This document shows, piece by piece, positions 59,785 to 64,000 of a stretch of 64,000 bases of DNA. Both the position numbers and the translations under genes were made by a program. Source of the stretch: Pseudomonadota bacterium (GTDB lineage Bacteria; Pseudomonadota; Alphaproteobacteria; Rhizobiales; Xanthobacteraceae); NCBI GenBank assembly GCA_023451825.1, contig JAEXYA010000025.1, positions 1 to 64,000 of the forward strand. The letters run 5' to 3'. The notes beneath the pieces were generated by a model. It saw only the letters and a program-made list of their open reading frames with translations. It searched no databases and was not told the DNA's origin. Numbering within the stretch: the stretch's first letter is position 1; every line of letters starts with the position of its first letter.

Positions 59785-60378
59785 TTTCTTTCTCCTTCAT
59801 CTGGCGATTCATCTCTTGAGAGGGTCTCGCCGTTGAAGTGAATATAGATGAGCGCTTCGCGATGCAGCAGTTCAGATGTTGCGGTGCAGCTAAGCGATTT
59901 GCGCATAGGTCTGGCAAGAAGTGATTAACCTTTCGGCGCGGACCGGCGCGGGTTGAGGCAGCGTGCGTATCCGGACACCGCGGCCGCGGGATCAGTCCTT
60001 AGTTAGTCAGTTAAATCACGTTTTAAAGGGTTTCTAGGCGTTATGGCCGTTGCGTGAAGAGATCGCGGCCAGAAGCTGGCGCCGGGCTGACGGCCGTTAA
60101 TAGATCGCCTGTAGACATGCGCGAATCGCATGCAAACGATAGATATGAACTTATATTCATCTAGAAATGAATGAGTGCGAGGCATGGATCAGCCTGAACG
60201 CGATCTGCTCCGATCGAATTCTTTCTCGCTTTGTTCCGTATGGAGATGCTTCGCAAGACGAGTTGCAGCTGCTCCGATCAATGGGTGCGTGTAGTAAGGG
60301 CAAAAACTGAACGGCGTTTCGATTTGGAACCCGCCGCCTGTCTCTCAATATGGCGGACGAGCGGCGGGATCCAACTGC
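59785..60378. other. Non-coding, AT-richer stretch
   Basis: About 590 bp without a convincing gene. The first part holds the DUF1127 leader and a possible -10 (AATATA on the plus strand, 59841). The part from about 60000 to 60250 is noticeably richer in A and T than the rest of the window (AGTTAGTCAGTTAAATCACG; ACTTATATTCATCTAGAAAT). A 36-codon frame from ATG 60184 has no ribosome-binding site and is not called. A small RNA or a decayed gene is possible. Confidence 0.45.
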
Positions 60379-61281
60379 TCAATCCTCGCGGCGGCCTTGA
60401 AACAGCGAGACTGGAAAATCGGCCGCATGGCGCTTGGTCGGGCTGCGTTCCGGCATGACCGGCGGATTTGGGTTGCGCTCCACCACTTTGCGATAGAGAT
60501 GCCAGGTGGCGTGGCCGAGCAACGGGATCACGATCGCAAGTCCAAGGAAGAAGGGCAGTGATCCCAGCACAAGCAACGCGGCCACGATGACGCCCCACAT
60601 GGCCATGGTCACCGGATTGCGCGCGACCACGCGCAGCGATGTGGTGACGGCGTCCATCACGCCGGCGTGCCGATCCAGCATCAGCGGAAACGACACCGCG
60701 CTGACACAGAGCGCGACGAGCGCGAACATCATGCCGGTGCCACAGCCGACCACGATGAGCTGCCAGCCTTGCGATGTCGTCAGCACATCCGACAGGAAGC
60801 TCGGGATGCCTGCAGCCGGCGCATTACCGAAGGTCGAGACATAGATTGCCTGCGCCGTCGCGATCCATGTCAGGAACAGCACCAGCAATGCCAGGCCCAG
60901 TGCGAGCATGGCGCCGAAGGATGGCGAGCGCGTCACATCCAGCGCATGCCAGGCCGACGCATCCTCGCCGGTTTCGCGGCGGCGGCTGAGTTCATAGAGT
61001 CCGATGGCTGCGAAGGGCCCGAGCAATGCGAAACCCGCAGCGAGCGGAAACAGCAGCGGGAGGATCGAATAGCCGAGCACGCTGCGCGCCAGCACGATGC
61101 CGATGACCGGATAGATCAGGCACAACATGATGGCGTGGCTGGGGACAGCCTTGAAATCTTCCCAACCGAGCCGCAAGGCGTCACCGAGATCGGATGGCTC
61201 GATCGAGTAGACGCGGGGCGCTCGGCTGATGTCGTCGATACGGACGAGGTCGGTGGTCGTGCTGGTGTAAGAGAGGGCCAT
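60379..61281 (-). CDS. DUF2189 polytopic membrane protein
   Basis: The 300-residue protein from ATG 61281 (GGGAG about 9 bp before it) has about six hydrophobic segments (for example IMLCLIYPVIGIVLARSVLG, AMLALGLALLVLFLTWIATA). The entry motif DLGDALRLGWEDFKAVPSHA and the GPFAAIGLYELSRRRETGED block characterise DUF2189. It is an inner-membrane protein of unknown function. The C-terminal tail is short and polar. Codons upstream to 61317 are less likely as start. Confidence 0.86.
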   Translation of the reverse strand: MALSYTSTTTDLVRIDDISRAPRVYSIEPSDLGDALRLGWEDFKAVPSHAIMLCLIYPVIGIVLARSVLGYSILPLLFPLAAGFALLGPFAAIGLYELSRRRETGEDASAWHALDVTRSPSFGAMLALGLALLVLFLTWIATAQAIYVSTFGNAPAAGIPSFLSDVLTTSQGWQLIVVGCGTGMMFALVALCVSAVSFPLMLDRHAGVMDAVTTSLRVVARNPVTMAMWGVIVAALLVLGSLPFFLGLAIVIPLLGHATWHLYRKVVERNPNPPVMPERSPTKRHAADFPVSLFQGRRED

Positions 61282-61651
61282 GGTCGTTGCTCCCTTCTGA
61301 GCGCGCGGCATTTCCACGCGACGCGCGCGGGAGCCGCCCGGAAACGATCACGACGAGGCCAGACACGCTTGCAAGAAGGCTGGTTGCCGCGACCTGTGGG
61401 ACTATCCTAGCGCCGATCCACAGGGGCTTCGCTCACGCTTGGGTGAGGGTGCAGCGCGGGCTGATGGCGTTGCAGTGCAGTCCGCCTTTGACCGCAATTG
61501 GAACGAAGTTTGAATGAGTCTTGTTGTTGGACGCCGGTGCCGCATTGGCAGCGGCGGTCAGCGGGGAGATACTGCTGTCCGGCGGTCATTCGCCGGTCAT
61601 GTCTTGCGGCAATTCTTGCAGCCACCTTCAAATTTATTGGGAGCGATCAAA

Positions 61652-62035
61652 ATGAGCATTTTCGGAAAAATCATGGGCGCGATTTTCGGCAGCAGCGCCA
61701 GTGCTGCGGCTCCCGACGCAGCGCCCGCCGCTGGTGGCGGCGCAGCAGCGCCTGCTGGCGGCGCCGCTCCTGCCGCCACCGTCGATGTGGCGCCGATCCT
61801 CGACGCTGCGGTGAAGGCCAAGGGCGAGAAGCTGGAATGGCGCACCTCCATCGTCGATCTGATGAAGGCGCTGGATATCGATAGCAGCCTCAGCGCTCGC
61901 AAGGAGCTTGCCAAGGAGCTCGGCTATACCGGCGACACCAATGACAGCGCCAGCATGAATATCTGGCTGCACAAGCAGGTGATGGCGAAGTTCGCGGCCA
62001 ATGGCGGCAAGCTGCCGGACGATATCAAGCGCTGA
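61652..62035 (+). CDS. DUF3597 protein
   Basis: The 127-residue protein begins MSIFGKIMGAIFGSSASAAA, an amphipathic N-terminus, then an Ala/Gly/Pro linker and a folded C-terminal part: VDVAPILDAAVKAKGEKLEW, RTSIVDLMKALDIDSSLSAR, KELAKELGYTGD, MNIWLHKQVMAKFAANGG. This is the DUF3597 pattern, of unknown function, with a LysM-like or peptidoglycan-binding-like look. GGGAG upstream of ATG 61652 sets the start. A strong terminator follows. Confidence 0.87.
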   Translation: MSIFGKIMGAIFGSSASAAAPDAAPAAGGGAAAPAGGAAPAATVDVAPILDAAVKAKGEKLEWRTSIVDLMKALDIDSSLSARKELAKELGYTGDTNDSASMNIWLHKQVMAKFAANGGKLPDDIKR

Positions 62036-62059
62036 TCGTTTCGCCATCGCAATACGACA

Positions 62060-62084
62060 GGCCCGCGCTCGCGCGGGCCTTTTT
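62060..62084 (+). terminator. Rho-independent terminator after the DUF3597 gene
   Basis: An 8-bp GC stem (GGCCCGCG / CGCGGGCC) with loop CTCG is followed by five T residues, 24 bp past the stop codon. Confidence 0.88.
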
Positions 62085-62144
62085 GTTGTGGTATGCCAGT
62101 CGCGAACAAACGCTCATCCAAGAGCGAAATCAGGGAGGACGATC

Positions 62145-62936
62145 ATGGACAAGATCGATCGCAGGACGATCGTGACCGGCGGAGCCGTCGCGCTCACTGC
62201 TGCAACCATCGGCGCGCAGGCGGCGCAGGCCCAGGCCGGACCGAAGAGCATTTTCAAGGTCGATGCGGTGACGATCCCCATTGTCGGCGAGACCGATGTC
62301 TTCCCGGTTCGCCGGATCTATTGCATCGGCCGCAACTACGCAGCGCATTCGCGCGAAATGGGCTCCGATCCCAATCGCGAGCCGCCGTTCTTCTTCCAGA
62401 AGCCGACGGATGCGATCCAGAACGTGAAAGTCGGCGAGGTCGCCGATCATCCCTATCCGTCGCTGACGAAGAACTATCACTACGAGGTCGAACTCGTCGC
62501 CGCGCTCAAATCCGGCGGCACCAATATCCCGACCGACAAGGCGCTCGACCATGTCTATGGTTACGCCCTCGGCCTCGACATGACCCGCCGCGACCTGCAG
62601 CGCGCCATGGGCGACGAGAAGAAGCCGTGGGAAATCGGCAAGAGCTTTGATCACGCCGCGGTGCTCGGACCGATCCATCCCGTCGCGAAGACCGGCCACA
62701 TGACCAAAGGGCCGATCTCGCTGGCGGTGAACGGCACCGTGAAGCAAAGCTCCGATCTCGACAAGATGATCTGGAGCGTGGCCGAGCAGATCGCAAAACT
62801 GTCGGAGGCCTTCGAGCTGAAGGCCGGAGACATCATCTATTCCGGCACGCCGGAAAATGTCGGCCCGGTGGTGAAGGGCGACGTGCTGCTATGCAAGCTG
62901 CAGGGCCTGCCGGACATGTCGATCAAGATCACCTGA
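62145..62936 (+). CDS. Fumarylacetoacetase-fold hydrolase with Tat-like signal
   Basis: The 263-residue protein from ATG 62145 (GGGAGGA upstream) starts MDKIDRRTIVTGGAVALTAA, a twin-arginine-like signal ending near QAAQAQA. The rest is the FAH fold: IYCIGRNYAAHSREMG, FFFQKPTDAI, YHYEVELVAALKSGG and GYALGLDMTRRDLQ (acidic metal ligands), then KSFDHAAVLGPIHP and IIYSGTPENVGPV. FAH-fold enzymes hydrolyse C-C bonds or isomerise in degradation pathways and are usually cytoplasmic; a periplasmic member is unusual. The substrate is unknown. Confidence 0.88.
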   Translation: MDKIDRRTIVTGGAVALTAATIGAQAAQAQAGPKSIFKVDAVTIPIVGETDVFPVRRIYCIGRNYAAHSREMGSDPNREPPFFFQKPTDAIQNVKVGEVADHPYPSLTKNYHYEVELVAALKSGGTNIPTDKALDHVYGYALGLDMTRRDLQRAMGDEKKPWEIGKSFDHAAVLGPIHPVAKTGHMTKGPISLAVNGTVKQSSDLDKMIWSVAEQIAKLSEAFELKAGDIIYSGTPENVGPVVKGDVLLCKLQGLPDMSIKIT

Positions 62937-62962
62937 GGCTCTCGCGCGGCCATTGTCATCTT

Positions 62963-63042
62963 GTAGGGTGGGCAAAGCGTGCGTGCCCACCTTCAAGTGC
63001 ACGGCTGTAAAAGGTGGGCACGCTACGCTCTGCCCACCCTAC
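62963..63042. repeat. Inverted repeat, GTAGGGTGGGCAAAGC type
   Basis: GTAGGGTGGGCAAAGCGTGC is matched by GCTCTGCCCACCCTAC, with inner GTGCCCACCTT and AAGGTGGGCAC. It lies in the convergent junction between the FAH-fold gene and the acetyltransferase gene, and shares the GTAGGxTGGG start with the copies at 9338, 30413 and 51260. Confidence 0.87.
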
Positions 63043-63069
63043 AGATTTGGCGAATATGCGCGGGACCGT

Positions 63070-63360
63070 TTACCCGACGATATCCGCGTATTCCGGATGC
63101 TGCGCGAGATAGTCGACCACGAACGAGCATCCTGCCACGACCTTGCGCCCATCCGCCCTGATCAATTCCAGCGCACCCTTCACCAGCTCCGACGCGATGC
63201 CGCGACCGCGCAGCGCCGGCGGCGTTTCCGTATGGGTGATGATCACGCGATCGCCCGCGGTGCGATAGCTGGCAAATGCGATACTGCCGTCCACGGGAAG
63301 CTCGAAGCGGCTTGCGCTTGTGTTGTCGCGCACGGCGGAGGCGGCGAGGGTGTCGGTCAT
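63070..63360 (-). CDS. Small GNAT-type acetyltransferase (YjdJ-like)
   Basis: From ATG 63360 the 96-residue protein contains DGSIAFASYRTAGDRVIITH, the acetyl-CoA loop PPALRGRGIASELVKGALE, and the C-terminal CSFVVDYLAQHPEYADIV, the pattern of the minimal GNAT family (PF14542-like). The substrate is unknown. A longer frame to 63543 runs antisense into the hydrolase gene and is Arg-rich, so it is not used. Confidence 0.87.
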   Translation of the reverse strand: MTDTLAASAVRDNTSASRFELPVDGSIAFASYRTAGDRVIITHTETPPALRGRGIASELVKGALELIRADGRKVVAGCSFVVDYLAQHPEYADIVG

Positions 63361-63440
63361 GATGGCGTCCCGATCAAGGATAGATGCATGACCGGAACGT
63401 AAGCATGCAGGCACCCGCCGGCAATGCGGCCCGGCGACGA

Positions 63441-64000
63441 TCAGACCCGCGGCGATGTCAGGGCGACGGTGATGTCGTCCATGCGCGAGAACATGAAATT
63501 CGGCGCGCGGGCGCCGAGGGCGGCGGCGCTGGTGTAACCCCATGACACCGCGCCAAAGTCGACGCCGGCCTCGCGCGCGGCGTCGATATCGCGGATCTCG
63601 TCGCCGATGGACAGCGTGTCATCCACCGAAATGCCGGTGAGATCGAGAATGCGCTGGAATTTGGCCGTCTTGCCGAACAGGCCGGCGGCGCAGGCGAAAT
63701 AGGACACGCGGTCCTCCAGCGTGCCGAGCACGGCGCGGACATTGTCCTCATTGTCGGAGGAGACGACGCAGATCGTGACGCCGCGTGCTTTCAGCTCGTC
63801 GAACATGCGATCGACGCCGGGAAATAACGCAATGCGATCGATCTGCTCGGCCTTCATCTTGCGCATGTCGCGCGCGATCAGCGGAATCCGCCATCGCGCG
63901 ACGCCGAGCATGCGGATCAGCTCATTGGCCCCGACGCTGCGCATCTCCTCGATGCGATCCTTGGTGATGCGCTGAAACTTGTGTTTGTCAGCAACGGAGT
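63441..64000 (-). CDS. HAD-superfamily hydrolase (5' truncated by the window)
   Basis: The frame is open at the right edge (continuing upstream as VADKHKFQRITKDRIEEMRS), so the N-terminus with the nucleophile DxD motif is outside the window. Visible are the second motif ICVVSSDNEDNV, the Lys in GLFGKTAKFQRI, and the C-terminal acidic motif SIGDEIRDIDAAREAGVDFG, as in phosphoglycolate phosphatase-like HAD proteins. About 186 residues are present. An internal ATG at 63944 is not the start. The substrate cannot be told. Confidence 0.88.
   Translation of the reverse strand, partial: SVADKHKFQRITKDRIEEMRSVGANELIRMLGVARWRIPLIARDMRKMKAEQIDRIALFPGVDRMFDELKARGVTICVVSSDNEDNVRAVLGTLEDRVSYFACAAGLFGKTAKFQRILDLTGISVDDTLSIGDEIRDIDAAREAGVDFGAVSWGYTSAAALGARAPNFMFSRMDDITVALTSPRV

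Noticed and set aside
61500..61526. GGAAC followed after 16 bp by TTGTTG, considered as an EcfG stress promoter for the DUF3597 gene
   Set aside because: The -10 half does not match the expected CGTT, so support is too weak to list as a feature.

Overview
The window reads as a GC-rich alphaproteobacterial chromosome, most likely of the Bradyrhizobium / Rhodopseudomonas / Afipia / Tardiphaga group (Nitrobacteraceae). The evidence is the gene order dgt-argS-SPOR-nagZ-scpAB-tatABC-serS-surE-pcm-nlpD, the suf operon layout, and several families of imperfect palindromic repeats typical of those genomes. No plasmid, prophage, insertion sequence, CRISPR array, tRNA or rRNA gene was seen. Assignments rest on reading motifs in the sequence and recalling families; no database search was run.

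Layout. 1-5600 is the suf iron-sulfur cluster operon (sufB cut by the window edge, a small unknown gene, sufC, sufD, sufS, sufT-like, sufA). 5725-9003 holds a TfoX-domain protein, a diguanylate cyclase and a DEAD-box RNA helicase. 9438-24590 is the most distinctive part: three paralogous type V autotransporters on the minus strand (1126, 1721 and 1084 residues), a small membrane protein, and a divergent ToxR/CadC-like membrane-bound winged-helix regulator with TolB-like and TPR parts. 24615-31330 is accessory: a small secreted protein, a secreted caspase-like protein with an overlapping NTF2-like gene, a Tat-exported metallo-beta-lactamase-fold enzyme, a LysR regulator coupled to an FAD monooxygenase, and an unknown protein. 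31432-47881 is housekeeping: erpA, dgt, argS, a SPOR protein, nagZ, scpA, scpB, tatABC, serS, surE, a response regulator, pcm and an NlpD-like factor. 48110-51250 is a fourth autotransporter carrying a subtilisin protease. 51368-59461 holds a DUF815 ATPase, yajC-secD-secF, an Mth938-like protein, an NDUFAF6-like protein, a kinase-like/acyl-ligase-tail fusion and trmFO. 59632-64000 holds a DUF1127 protein, membrane and small conserved proteins, a fumarylacetoacetase-fold protein, an acetyltransferase and a truncated HAD hydrolase.

How it fits together. Export and envelope functions recur: Sec accessory proteins (YajC-SecDF), Tat, peptidoglycan recycling and remodelling (NagZ, NlpD-like, SPOR) and four autotransporters. 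The three clustered autotransporters share closely related C-terminal barrels. Their upstream regions share tandem CTGAA half-sites 11 bp apart, the spacing expected for OmpR/ToxR-type winged-helix proteins. One such site lies between the regulator gene and the third autotransporter. My main hypothesis is therefore a self-contained, membrane-sensed surface-protein regulon. Inverted repeats of about 80-115 bp sit at most convergent gene ends and may act as bidirectional terminators or RNA stabilisers.
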